25,774 nt of DNA from assembly GCA_030642005.1 (NCBI GenBank), contig DAOWOP010000014.1, positions 1-25,774 of the forward strand. The letters run 5' to 3'. Under the pieces are notes generated by a model. It made no database searches. It was given only the letters and a program-made list of their open reading frames with translations, and had not been told where the DNA came from. Of this stretch, positions 6,715 to 13,612 are shown in pieces. Within the stretch, counting starts at the first letter, position 1, and each line of letters opens with the position of its first letter. This DNA comes from Planctomycetales bacterium. GTDB lineage: Bacteria > Planctomycetota > Phycisphaerae > SM23-33. Made by a program: the position numbers and the translations under genes.

Positions 6715-7467
6715 CTATGCGATCAGGTATTTACTCATCCACCTTGCCAGTTCTATTGTGAAGGCGTTCATGGACGGCATTATTGCCGCTGCCAGGAACA
6801 GCCCTACTCCCACGCGTAGCGGGAAACTGGCCAGCAGGATGTTCATCTCCGGCAGGACCCTCGCCAGGATGCACAGCATCACCGCCATTACCAGGAACCC
6901 CGCCAGCATCGGCGCGCCAAACCGCAGCGCGAACAGGAGCATTGCCGAACCGGCCCTTATAATCCCCTCGGTCAGTGCGGGCACGTTCACCCCGGCCGAT
7001 ACCGGAAATGAATTGAAACTGCGTCCGAGTATGACCAGTAAAATGTGATGCCCGCCGGCCGACAGAAAGAGTATCGCAAAAAGCATCTCGAACAATGCGG
7101 CAATCGGGCGGGATTGTGCCCCGGAGATCGGGTCGATAACGCCGGCGTCGGCGAATCCCATCTGCTGGGCCGCTATCAGCATACCCTGCTGAACGGCTGA
7201 ATATATGAACCTCGCCGCCAGTCCCAGCGCCAAGCCTATGGTGGTTTCCTGGACGATCAGCACGACCGCTTGCAGCCAGTTCGTACCGGCGGGGTTGAAG
7301 GCTGGGGGCAAAATCGCGGCGAAGAACACCGTAATCAACACAACAACGCCGGCCCGCACGACGACCGGCACAGCGCGCCACCCGAAGATCGGACTGACCA
7401 GGATGAAACCAGCCACCCTCGCCATGAGCAGCACAAACGGTAACAAAATAGCAATCCATGCTTCCAA
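6715..7467 (-). CDS. fliR: Flagellar export gate protein FliR
   Basis: A membrane subunit that caps the FliP/FliQ helical channel of the export gate. From the TTG at 7467 the protein has 250 residues, close to the family norm of about 260, and begins with EAWIAILLPFVLLMARVAGF, the expected first helix. About six hydrophobic segments follow, with conserved SPIFGWRAVP near residue 26 and the FALRFGAPMLAGFL segment in the second half. A longer frame reaches 7752 but its first 95 residues are low-complexity Gly/Arg sequence that only shadows fliQ, so I use the TTG two bases after the fliQ stop. No better ATG or GTG exists in this position. Confidence 0.93.
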   Translation of the reverse strand: MEAWIAILLPFVLLMARVAGFILVSPIFGWRAVPVVVRAGVVVLITVFFAAILPPAFNPAGTNWLQAVVLIVQETTIGLALGLAARFIYSAVQQGMLIAAQQMGFADAGVIDPISGAQSRPIAALFEMLFAILFLSAGGHHILLVILGRSFNSFPVSAGVNVPALTEGIIRAGSAMLLFALRFGAPMLAGFLVMAVMLCILARVLPEMNILLASFPLRVGVGLFLAAAIMPSMNAFTIELARWMSKYLIA

Positions 7468-7469
7468 TG

Positions 7470-7745
7470 TTATTGCCCCAGGCCGACGGATTGAATGTGA
7501 TTGAATATCTCGGCGGTGAAACCGACCGCCACCTGCATTATCCACCCGCCGAAAACCAGCAACGTGATACCCACGCAGGCGATCTTCACCACCAGCCCCA
7601 TCGTCATGTCGCGGATGGACGTAACCGCCTGGATCATCGCGACGACCACGCCGACGATTAACGTTACCAGCAGCACCGGCGCCGCCATCAGCATCGCCGT
7701 TTCCAGCGCCCTTCTGCCTATAAATAGAACCAGGTCCGCATCCAT
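7470..7745 (-). CDS. fliQ: Flagellar export gate protein FliQ
   Basis: A short helical-hairpin membrane protein of the export gate, 91 residues (usual length about 89). It has two long hydrophobic helices, around residues 14-38 and 49-72, with the family-like VGVVVAMIQAVTSI stretch between helix one and the loop. ATG at 7745 is chosen over an in-frame GTG at 7754 because AAGGTG sits six bases before the ATG and the GTG is part of that ribosome-binding site. It starts 10 bases after fliP and ends two bases before fliR. Confidence 0.95.
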   Translation of the reverse strand: MDADLVLFIGRRALETAMLMAAPVLLVTLIVGVVVAMIQAVTSIRDMTMGLVVKIACVGITLLVFGGWIMQVAVGFTAEIFNHIQSVGLGQ

Positions 7746-7755
7746 CTGACACACC

Positions 7756-8571
7756 TTATCGAAAACTTGTTATCAACGTACTTGCCATCAGTCGCCATCC
7801 GTCCACCAGCACAAAGAGGATTATCTTGAAAGGCAGCGATATCATCGCCGGCGGGAGCATCATCATCCCCGCACTCAACAGGATGCCCGACGTTACCAGG
7901 TCAATCAGCAGGAACGGAATGAAGATTAAACACCCCATCTCGAACGCCTTGCGGAATTCGCTGATTGCAAATGACGGGATCATTATGTGCGACGGAATAT
8001 CGGCCACCGTTTCGGGCTTGGCTGTGCCGGACATTTCCATGAACAATTCGAGATCGACCGGGCGGGTCTGGCGGAACATGAAGCCTTTGAGCAGACTATT
8101 CGCTATGGCGCAGGCGTCGGGGAATTTTATCTGGTCGTTCAGGTAAGGCTGGATTGCCTGGGTGTTAATCTGCGTAAAGGTCGGCGCCATCGTGAAGAGC
8201 GTCAGGAACAGCGCCAAGCCGATCAGGGCAATGGTCGGCGGGATGTTCTGCGTAGTCAGCGCCCTGCGGAGAAACGACAGGACGATGACGATCCGCGTGA
8301 AGGAGGTCATCATCACCAGCAGGCTCGGCATGATGGCCAGGATGGCGAATACCACCGCCAGTTTCACCGGCGCCGACCAGTCGCCGGGCTTGCCCGCCTC
8401 TTTCGAGGTTGTGGCCTTTTCGACCAGATTCAGCAATTCATCCGGGCTGGGAAGGGACGACCTGGCCGGCTGGGTCGTCGGAGCGGCCGAAACCTGCGCA
8501 AAGACCTCCCCTGTACTGCACGCCAGCACCACCAGAAACACCAATACGACTTGTAAAACCAGTACCTTCAT
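7756..8571 (-). CDS. fliP: Flagellar export gate protein FliP
   Basis: The core membrane subunit of the export gate. It has 271 residues, slightly longer than typical because of a linker after the signal peptide. Residues 1-25 are a signal peptide (ending near VFAQ). A low-complexity linker with APTTQPA follows, then four membrane helices. Family signatures are MTSFTRIVIVLSFLR, GFMFRQTRPVDLELF and the helical HIMIPSFAISEFRKAF with FIPFLLIDL. I see no convincing Shine-Dalgarno sequence before the ATG at 8571. A palindromic element separates this gene from fliO, unlike the tight junctions elsewhere, so expression of fliP onward may be tuned separately. Confidence 0.96.
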   Translation of the reverse strand: MKVLVLQVVLVFLVVLACSTGEVFAQVSAAPTTQPARSSLPSPDELLNLVEKATTSKEAGKPGDWSAPVKLAVVFAILAIMPSLLVMMTSFTRIVIVLSFLRRALTTQNIPPTIALIGLALFLTLFTMAPTFTQINTQAIQPYLNDQIKFPDACAIANSLLKGFMFRQTRPVDLELFMEMSGTAKPETVADIPSHIMIPSFAISEFRKAFEMGCLIFIPFLLIDLVTSGILLSAGMMMLPPAMISLPFKIILFVLVDGWRLMASTLITSFR

Positions 8572-8587
8572 ATCGTCAGGGTCAGTA

Positions 8588-8728
8588 GTCTGTCAGACCT
8601 GATAATGCAGGTGATAATTCTCGTTTAGCCGTCGCCGGTACGGCGATGTTATTGCCCAAGCGATTTTCCCCATCGCCGTACCGGCGACGGCTAAACAACA
8701 ACTCAAGGTTTGACAGAATGTCAGACTT
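8588..8728. repeat. Palindromic insertion-like element between fliO and fliP
   Basis: The 160-base gap between fliO and fliP contains a perfect 26-base inverted repeat (8623-8648 and 8671-8696) with a 22-base spacer. Each arm folds again as TCGCCG-GTA-CGGCGA. The region is flanked by TGTCAGACCT (8591-8600) and TGTCAGACTT (8719-8728), a direct repeat matching at 9 of 10. Small palindromes surround it (8588-8598 and 8711-8723). A nested palindrome between near-identical direct repeats looks like a REP- or MITE-type insertion with a target duplication. It has no coding capacity. Confidence 0.7.
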
Positions 8729-8732
8729 ACCT

Positions 8733-9227
8733 CTAATCATCCTTTTCTTTCGCTTCATTCTCGATTCGGCGTGCGGCTTCGGCGTAATCGCAAACCAGTG
8801 CGTCGGTTACATCATCCAGCCTGGTCAGGCCTTCGGGCGAACTGGCGAGAAGGAATTTCCGGGAACCGACCTCTATCAGATGTAATGCCTTCTTAGGCTG
8901 GAGATAGACCGTTTCCAGGACAGATATGCGTTTGCCGGCGGTTCTGGCGATTTTAGGCAGCAGCCTTTTGACCACGACGAAGGCCAGCACGCCGAGGACC
9001 AGGATAACCACCGTCGCAGCCAGCATTTGCCACAACAGGTCGGTGGTATCAAGACCGGGCGGTACTTCCGTCAGGTCTGGCTTGAACACCGCCGGTACGG
9101 AGGTAGTGGTGGCCGAGGCTGGGCATTTGCTGCCCGTCATCATCAGGACGCTTACCACCGCAACACCCACCGCGCACGCTCGCCAAGCGGTTGAGATGTG
9201 TTTAGACGATGTATGCGCAGCCTTCAT
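8733..9227 (-). CDS. fliO: Flagellar export assembly protein FliO
   Basis: A membrane protein that assists FliP ring assembly. The protein has 164 residues: an N-terminal signal-like hydrophobic segment (about 16-31), a periplasmic linker, one strong membrane helix (about 65-86) followed by basic residues (VKRLLPK), and the cytoplasmic FliO domain with GKRISVLETVYLQPKKALHLIEVGSRKFLLA. The latter is the characteristic family stretch. The 160-base gap upstream is unusual for this operon and ends in a sigma-54-like element that abuts the ATG at 9227. If that element is used, the transcript would start within a few bases of the ATG, or translation would begin at an internal GTG near 9170 (VGVAVVSV), which still keeps a hydrophobic start. 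Confidence 0.88.
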   Translation of the reverse strand: MKAAHTSSKHISTAWRACAVGVAVVSVLMMTGSKCPASATTTSVPAVFKPDLTEVPPGLDTTDLLWQMLAATVVILVLGVLAFVVVKRLLPKIARTAGKRISVLETVYLQPKKALHLIEVGSRKFLLASSPEGLTRLDDVTDALVCDYAEAARRIENEAKEKDD

Positions 9228-9239
9228 GCCGGAGAGATG

Positions 9240-9255
9240 TGCATATACCGTGCCA
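9240..9255 (-). promoter_or_regulatory. Sigma-54 type -24/-12 promoter element before fliO
   Basis: The minus strand reads TGGCACGGTATATGCA (9255..9240). Against TGGCACG-N4-TTGCA, 11 of 12 defined bases match, and GG and GC are separated by exactly ten bases. The element lies in the intergenic region between fliN and fliO. The predicted start, about 12 bases after the GC, falls within a few bases of the fliO ATG, which is the main reason for caution. Confidence 0.6.
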
Positions 9256-9260
9256 AAGAC

Positions 9261-9345
9261 GAAAACCCCCGTTTTCAGGGCTTTTTATGCAATTTTCGCT
9301 GTAAAATGCCTCTTACGAAGCGTCTCATGCAAAAGAATCAGACGC
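9261..9345 (-). other. Two small hairpins in the fliN-fliO gap
   Basis: Two stem-loops occur here. One has a 14-base loop (9320-9325 with 9340-9345, GCGTCT/AGACGC). The other is GAAAAC-CCCC-GTTTTC at 9261-9276, just upstream of the sigma-54-like element. They could act as a message-processing or attenuation point, or as an activator site. Neither is followed by a convincing U-run on the minus strand, so I do not call a terminator. Confidence 0.35.
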
Positions 9346-9389
9346 GCAGAACAGGAAAAACGTCGAAAAACTTTACGAACTGGTGCTTT

Positions 9390-9785
9390 TCAGTCCTGCT
9401 TTTCGTCCTCCTGGTCCGGCGCAGGCGACAGTACCTCCTTTACCCGCACGCCGAGCCGATCGCCGACCACGACCAACTGGCCTATGGCGAATTTGGTTCC
9501 TCGCAGGAACACATCCACCGGTTCGCCCACCTTTCTGTCGAGTTTCAGCACCGATCCCGGCGCCAATTGAAGCAGTTCCCGCACCTGGACGCTGACCTGT
9601 CCCAGTTGGACCGAAACGGGCATTGTCGATTCCAGGAGGATGTCGATCTGCCCGTTACCGTTGCCTTTAGGTTTATCGGTCGATTCCGGCAGTTCAGCCT
9701 CCTGCACCTGTACGGAATCATCGCCTTCCGGTGGGGTCTGCTGTTCCGTTGTTGCCGCCGCTTCTGCTGTTTGTGTATCCGCCAT
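9390..9785 (-). CDS. fliN: Flagellar motor switch protein FliN
   Basis: A C-ring subunit of 131 residues. A variable acidic N-terminus (1-45) is followed by the SpoA domain (about 48-122): IDILLESTMPVSVQLGQ, then VRELLQLAPGSVLKLDR and VDVFLRGTKFAIGQLVVV with GVRVKEVL at the end, which is the full FliN core. The ATG overlaps the fliM stop as TGATG, indicating translational coupling. The product should pair with FliM's C-terminal SpoA domain at the base of the rotor. A gap of 162 bases follows before fliO and contains palindromes and a promoter-like element. Confidence 0.95.
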   Translation of the reverse strand: MADTQTAEAAATTEQQTPPEGDDSVQVQEAELPESTDKPKGNGNGQIDILLESTMPVSVQLGQVSVQVRELLQLAPGSVLKLDRKVGEPVDVFLRGTKFAIGQLVVVGDRLGVRVKEVLSPAPDQEDEKQD

Positions 9786-10813
9786 CAGTTTTGTCCTTTC
9801 TTCGGCAATGGCGCCGGAGCCGGAGCCTTGTGGTTCACTTTGATGTTTCTTTTGCCTCCGACCTGGCCGACGGGCCTGGCAATCCGCAATGCGTATTGTC
9901 CCTCGCGGCGAGCTGGATAGCCCGACAGAACCACCTTGCCAGACATGATGAGTTCGGCCGGTTCGTCAATCTTTTTGTGTAGCAGCAACACGTCGCCTTC
10001 CTCAAGGCTCATAACCTCGCGTATTGTCAGGTTTACCGTTCCCAGCCTTACGTACCCTTCCACGTGCGCCTGCTCGACATTGGCCAGCATTTTTTTTCGG
10101 ATGGTCTCCGGCGACTCGCTGTCCTGTTTTCCAATACCTGCGCCGGCGGCGGGGGCCAGAACTTCGCTGGTCAGGGCGATTGAAATTACGGGGCGTTGGG
10201 CCTCCTGGTCGGCGCGAAACGACAGCAGGATATACTCATCGCTCCGGTTCGATCCAGGCAGTTCCGCCTTTGTAGAGATTTCCGTACCGGCCCGAACCGC
10301 CTTGCCGCCGACCTGCTGAAACGCGCCCGAGAACGCCTTAGCCACCGAAGCGAGAATATCATGCAACAGCGCCGACTCCAGCGAAGACAGTTCCCTCTCC
10401 TGCTTCGACGCGCCGGTTGAACCGCCCAGAACCTTTGTAATCCATTCGACGGTCTGCTCGGCGGGAATCGCTATCAATCCGCAGTTTGGGCCTCCGTCCG
10501 TCGCAAGAACAGCGCAATAATTTGCGGTCTCGCTGCTGAGCAGGGGAAGTTTGTCGGCGTAATACTGGCCTGGTTTGTCCAGGTACAACTCGATTTGCTC
10601 ATGAAATTGCCCGCTCAACGCCTTTGAGATTTCGATACCGGCCTGTGCGGCAAAGTTCTCCAGGTTTTCGAGTTCGGCCAGTGTAAAGGATGAAGGCGAA
10701 TCCCAGTCGTAATCGCCGGTGTCGGTTTCCGCCGACGCAGGGACCGGCTGCTCCTTTGCAACGGCAAGGAAGTCGCTGATCAGCCGATCGGTTCTAGCGG
10801 CAGCCGATGTCAT
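9785..10813 (-). CDS. fliM: Divergent flagellar motor switch protein FliM
   Basis: The C-ring protein that links FliG to FliN and normally receives phosphorylated CheY. From the ATG at 10813 it has 342 residues. The middle domain begins with YDWDSPSSFTLAELENLENF and continues to about residue 225, and the SpoA domain near the C-terminus (about 235-310) contains VEGYVRLGTVNLTIREVMSLEEGD in family order. The usual N-terminal CheY-binding peptide (LSQxEIDALL-like) is not seen in either possible start. I prefer ATG 10813, which overlaps the fliL stop as ATGA like many junctions here; ATG 10825 would add four residues. It is clearly FliM by position and SpoA domain but poorly conserved elsewhere. 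Confidence 0.85.
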   Translation of the reverse strand: MTSAAARTDRLISDFLAVAKEQPVPASAETDTGDYDWDSPSSFTLAELENLENFAAQAGIEISKALSGQFHEQIELYLDKPGQYYADKLPLLSSETANYCAVLATDGGPNCGLIAIPAEQTVEWITKVLGGSTGASKQERELSSLESALLHDILASVAKAFSGAFQQVGGKAVRAGTEISTKAELPGSNRSDEYILLSFRADQEAQRPVISIALTSEVLAPAAGAGIGKQDSESPETIRKKMLANVEQAHVEGYVRLGTVNLTIREVMSLEEGDVLLLHKKIDEPAELIMSGKVVLSGYPARREGQYALRIARPVGQVGGKRNIKVNHKAPAPAPLPKKGQN

Positions 10814-11364
10814 TGAATCACCCATTCTTTATAACCCACTTTGACTATCAAAGGCCTTTGGTTAGGCCAGAGCCTGTCATTGAACGAGTCCTGTACTTCG
10901 CGCAAGATGCGGTTGAGGTTTTTTGTTCCGCGAATCTCATCGAGCGAACAGTCGGACAGGTAGAGGATGAGGCTGTTCTTGAGTTCGGGCATCCTTTTCT
11001 CGATGACTTTTGAGGCCTCGCCGTAATCGTCTTTACGAATAGCCAGTGTCAACGTCGCGCGAATGTACCGCTCAAGTCGTGGCACGTTGGGATTGACGAC
11101 GATTGGTTCCATGTCGTAATACTTGTACTCTTCGTCGTCGGTCGGTGGCGGTGGTGGTTCTTCTTCCGCAACTGCTTCAGACGGAGCGGCATTCGAGCCG
11201 CCCAGTTGGCTGGCAAAATACCCCGCCCCTATCGCCAGAACGAGAACTCCCGCAGGCAAGGCGAACCGCAATATTTTACCCAATCCGCCGCCGGAACCGC
11301 CTTCATCACCTTCGGCAAGAGCATCCGCGACCGACTGTTCGTTTGTTTCTTCTTCTTCCGCCAT
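10810..11364 (-). CDS. fliL: Flagellar stator-associated protein FliL
   Basis: An inner-membrane protein that surrounds the stator and supports torque. It has 184 residues from ATG 11364, with an acidic cytoplasmic N-terminus, one membrane helix (about 31-51), an acidic/proline linker (EEEPPPPPTDDEE), and a periplasmic domain of about 110 residues. That domain has MEPIVVNPNVPRLERYIRATLTL, a segment typical of the FliL family, and ends in the RPLIVKVGYKEWVIQ strand. GGAG precedes the ATG, and the gene begins four bases after the second motB. A longer frame to 11466 is rejected because its extra residues shadow motB. It ends in an ATGA overlap with fliM. Confidence 0.9.
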   Translation of the reverse strand: MAEEEETNEQSVADALAEGDEGGSGGGLGKILRFALPAGVLVLAIGAGYFASQLGGSNAAPSEAVAEEEPPPPPTDDEEYKYYDMEPIVVNPNVPRLERYIRATLTLAIRKDDYGEASKVIEKRMPELKNSLILYLSDCSLDEIRGTKNLNRILREVQDSFNDRLWPNQRPLIVKVGYKEWVIQ

Positions 11365-11368
11365 AGTG

Positions 11369-12115
11369 TTACTCCACTTTGATGATTGCAATCCGAATGA
11401 ATTCATGGCGGGACGCGGGGTCGTAGCGTGAGCGTTGTCCTTTTCCGCCTCCCGCTCCCCAGGCAATCAGCCGCCAAGGCCCGCCGCCTGTTTGACCCGC
11501 CATCGCCTTTGCCAGAAAATCCGCCACTGCCTTTGCCCGATGCGTCGAGAAAATCCATTGTTTTGGGCCTTTTGACATGTCTGCCGCCGAACCGACGATG
11601 TAGATTCTGACTGTATTTCTATCCAGGTTTTGCTTCAGATTTTCTGCCAGGTCGCGGAGGTATTTTTTCGCCGGCGTATTCAGCGTGGCGTCGGAAGGTT
11701 TGAAAGTAACCGGCGTCGAGATGATATTTATCTGCCTTGTCTGAACGTCGGCGGTTTCCGTATAGGTCTGCTGCTTGAGTTGCTGAAATATACGGCGTAT
11801 ATTTTCATCCTCGACCCCGAGCGCTTCGCTTTTGGTGATATTGTTTTTGTCTTCTTTTGTCGGATGTCTTTTTTTGCGTGTTTTACCCTCAATTCTTTTT
11901 TCCTTTCCGAAGAGTATATCCGGGATTCCCAACCCTGATATTGCCCTGCGGAAGGCGCCCTGACCCTGGTAGAACAGTTCGGGGTTCTGCTCCTTGGCGA
12001 ACGACTGGAGGAGAACGAAGAACGCCAGCAGTAGCGTGGTCATGTCGGCGAATGACACGATCCATGCAGGCGTCTCGACGCCTTTGTCTTCCGGTGGTCC
12101 ACCGTTCTTGTTCAT
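11369..12115 (-). CDS. Second MotB-like stator protein
   Basis: This 248-residue stator B subunit has a single membrane helix, PAWIVSFADMTTLLLAFFVLL, with the ion-carrying Asp at residue 24. A long basic linker (about 65-100) and an OmpA-like domain (about 125-245) follow. The OmpA-like part keeps the STHRAKAVADFL helix and the final strand, but where most MotB proteins have a peptidoglycan-contact motif like EGHTD it has YIVGSAAD. The ATG overlaps the first motB-like stop by four bases (ATGA). It is more typical of MotB in its linker and C-terminus than its neighbour. Helix residues FFVLL with F-S around the end resemble PomB/MotS-type stators, hinting at sodium use, which is a weak inference. 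Confidence 0.88.
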   Translation of the reverse strand: MNKNGGPPEDKGVETPAWIVSFADMTTLLLAFFVLLQSFAKEQNPELFYQGQGAFRRAISGLGIPDILFGKEKRIEGKTRKKRHPTKEDKNNITKSEALGVEDENIRRIFQQLKQQTYTETADVQTRQINIISTPVTFKPSDATLNTPAKKYLRDLAENLKQNLDRNTVRIYIVGSAADMSKGPKQWIFSTHRAKAVADFLAKAMAGQTGGGPWRLIAWGAGGGKGQRSRYDPASRHEFIRIAIIKVE

Positions 12116-12810
12116 TGTGTCAAATCCTTAGCCAGCAGAGTAATCTGCATAACTGCGCCGCCGCCGAAGCGATATGGAGCGGACGTACCCGTCGGTGCGA
12201 TACAAAATCTCTCGGATGCCAGACCATAATCTTCGGTAAGTAACCGCAGGATTACACAGGACCTTCGCAGGCCGGTATCGGTGGCGCCTGCCTGCATCGC
12301 CTGCGACCCGTCGTCCGGTTTTATCTCGCCTATAATCACTTTGCACGGCACACGTTGCATAAATGCCGCAATTATTTCGAGGTACTCTTTTCCCTTTTGC
12401 GTCAGGACGCTTCCTTTACCGATAAAAAGTCGCGTCGAAGCGATATAGAATACTCTTTCGTCACGATATGCTTCCGTATCAACAATGGGGTCTGGTATTT
12501 TGGGGTTTTCTGTAATTTTATTTTCTGAATCGGTCGGTTTTGCGGCGCCTTTGTCCGTTTTGTCAAACTGTGGTTGCACTTCCTCGTTCACCGAGTCATC
12601 GATTGTCTGCTTGTAATTGAAGGCTGTAGGTTCGCCCCGACACTTAAAAGCTCCTTTCAGCGGCATGAGCGATGCCCGGTCAAATGCCGAGAAACTCAGC
12701 AAAAGTACGAAGAACGTCAGCAGCAGCGTCATGCAGTCGCTGAAGGTCATCATCCACGCCGGCACGCCGCCTGACGAGTCTTCCTCAACTTTTCTTTTTC
12801 GCATGAACAT
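12112..12810 (-). CDS. First MotB-like stator protein
   Basis: This 232-residue stator B subunit has a basic N-terminus (MRKRK) before one membrane helix, VPAWMMTFSDCMTLLLTFFVLL, carrying the essential Asp at residue 25. The plug/linker region (about 45-115) is polar and acidic. The C-terminal part (about 120-232) resembles an OmpA-like fold (FIGKGSVLTQKGKEYLEIIAAF, then a RRSCVILRLL helix) but IIGEIKPDDG replaces the usual EGHTD peptidoglycan motif, and the ending has no NRRVE-type strand. The ATG at 12810 follows the motA stop with no gap (TAA then ATG). It is paired with a second motB right downstream, so the two may form a heterodimer or alternative stators. Confidence 0.88.
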   Translation of the reverse strand: MFMRKRKVEEDSSGGVPAWMMTFSDCMTLLLTFFVLLLSFSAFDRASLMPLKGAFKCRGEPTAFNYKQTIDDSVNEEVQPQFDKTDKGAAKPTDSENKITENPKIPDPIVDTEAYRDERVFYIASTRLFIGKGSVLTQKGKEYLEIIAAFMQRVPCKVIIGEIKPDDGSQAMQAGATDTGLRRSCVILRLLTEDYGLASERFCIAPTGTSAPYRFGGGAVMQITLLAKDLTQ

Positions 12811-13608
12811 TTACGCCGCCTGTGATTTTCTTTCGCCGCTGATATCCGGCTTGACTTCTTCACGGTGTTTGGCCGAGACGAGCGCCTGCATCCGTTCGCG
12901 CACTACGGTCGGGCTTTCGCTGCGAACGATGCCGATGACGCCCTCGATGATCATTTCCCGCATCAGTGTTTCCTCCTTGGAACGTATTCCCAGTTTTCCC
13001 GCCAGCGGGATGAATACCAGGTTCGCAATCAACGCCCCGTAGAATGTCGTAATCAACGCCACGGCCATGCCTGCGCCCAGGCCTGACGGGTCGGAAAGGT
13101 TCTGGAGCATCGCCACCAGACCTATCAGCGTCCCGATCATGCCGAAGGCGGGAGCCGCTGCGCCCATGAACTCCATGATTTTTTTACCGTCGGAGTGTCG
13201 TTCCTGGAGGTATTGAATTTCGGTTGAAAGCGCCTCGGCGACTGCGTCCTGCTCCTGGCCGTCAACAACCATCCGCATCGCCTTCAGAAGGAACGGGTCC
13301 GTTACATCGGCAAGTTTCTGCTCCAGCGCCAGCGCTCCGTCCCGTCGGCTGATGGCGGAGTAATTCACCATATCCTGGACCAGTCCCTGGTGTGTCGGCA
13401 GTTTGCAGAACAACGTTTTCTTTATCACGGGTATGATGCTCATTACCTGCTTGAGCGAGAAGTGAATCAGCGTCGCTGCAAGCATCCCGCCGATTACGAT
13501 CAGCATCGAGGGGATATGCACGAACAGTCCGATGCTGCTGCTGGTAACGATAGCGCCGACAATACATATCAGACCCAAGATTACGCCTACGATAGTTGCG
13601 ATGTCCAC
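12811..13608 (-). CDS. motA: Stator protein MotA/PomA
   Basis: A four-helix stator subunit that conducts ions and turns the rotor. It has 265 residues. Helices lie at about 5-25 and 33-53, then a large cytoplasmic loop (about 60-145) with charged residues for FliG contact, and helices at about 150-172 and 180-205. EFMGAAAPAFGMIGTLIGLV contains the conserved proline. GAGMAVALITTFYGALIANL is close to the PomA sequence in helix four. The start is GTG at 13608 with AAGGGG seven bases upstream; it follows the MotE-like gene by four bases and directly precedes two motB genes. Confidence 0.95.
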   Translation of the reverse strand: MDIATIVGVILGLICIVGAIVTSSSIGLFVHIPSMLIVIGGMLAATLIHFSLKQVMSIIPVIKKTLFCKLPTHQGLVQDMVNYSAISRRDGALALEQKLADVTDPFLLKAMRMVVDGQEQDAVAEALSTEIQYLQERHSDGKKIMEFMGAAAPAFGMIGTLIGLVAMLQNLSDPSGLGAGMAVALITTFYGALIANLVFIPLAGKLGIRSKEETLMREMIIEGVIGIVRSESPTVVRERMQALVSAKHREEVKPDISGERKSQAA

Positions 13609-13612
13609 GGCA

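Noticed and set aside
6086..7048. A 320-codon plus-strand frame opposite flhB and fliR
   Set aside because: Shadow of two clearly identified export genes; Ser/Thr/Ala-rich composition without domains.
7468..7752. N-terminal extension of FliR through the fliQ gene
   Set aside because: The 95 extra residues are Gly/Arg-rich shadow sequence of fliQ; a normal-length FliR begins at the TTG at 7467.
8571..8732. CRISPR-like array in the fliO-fliP gap
   Set aside because: There are only two arms of one inverted repeat and no regularly spaced direct repeats or spacers.
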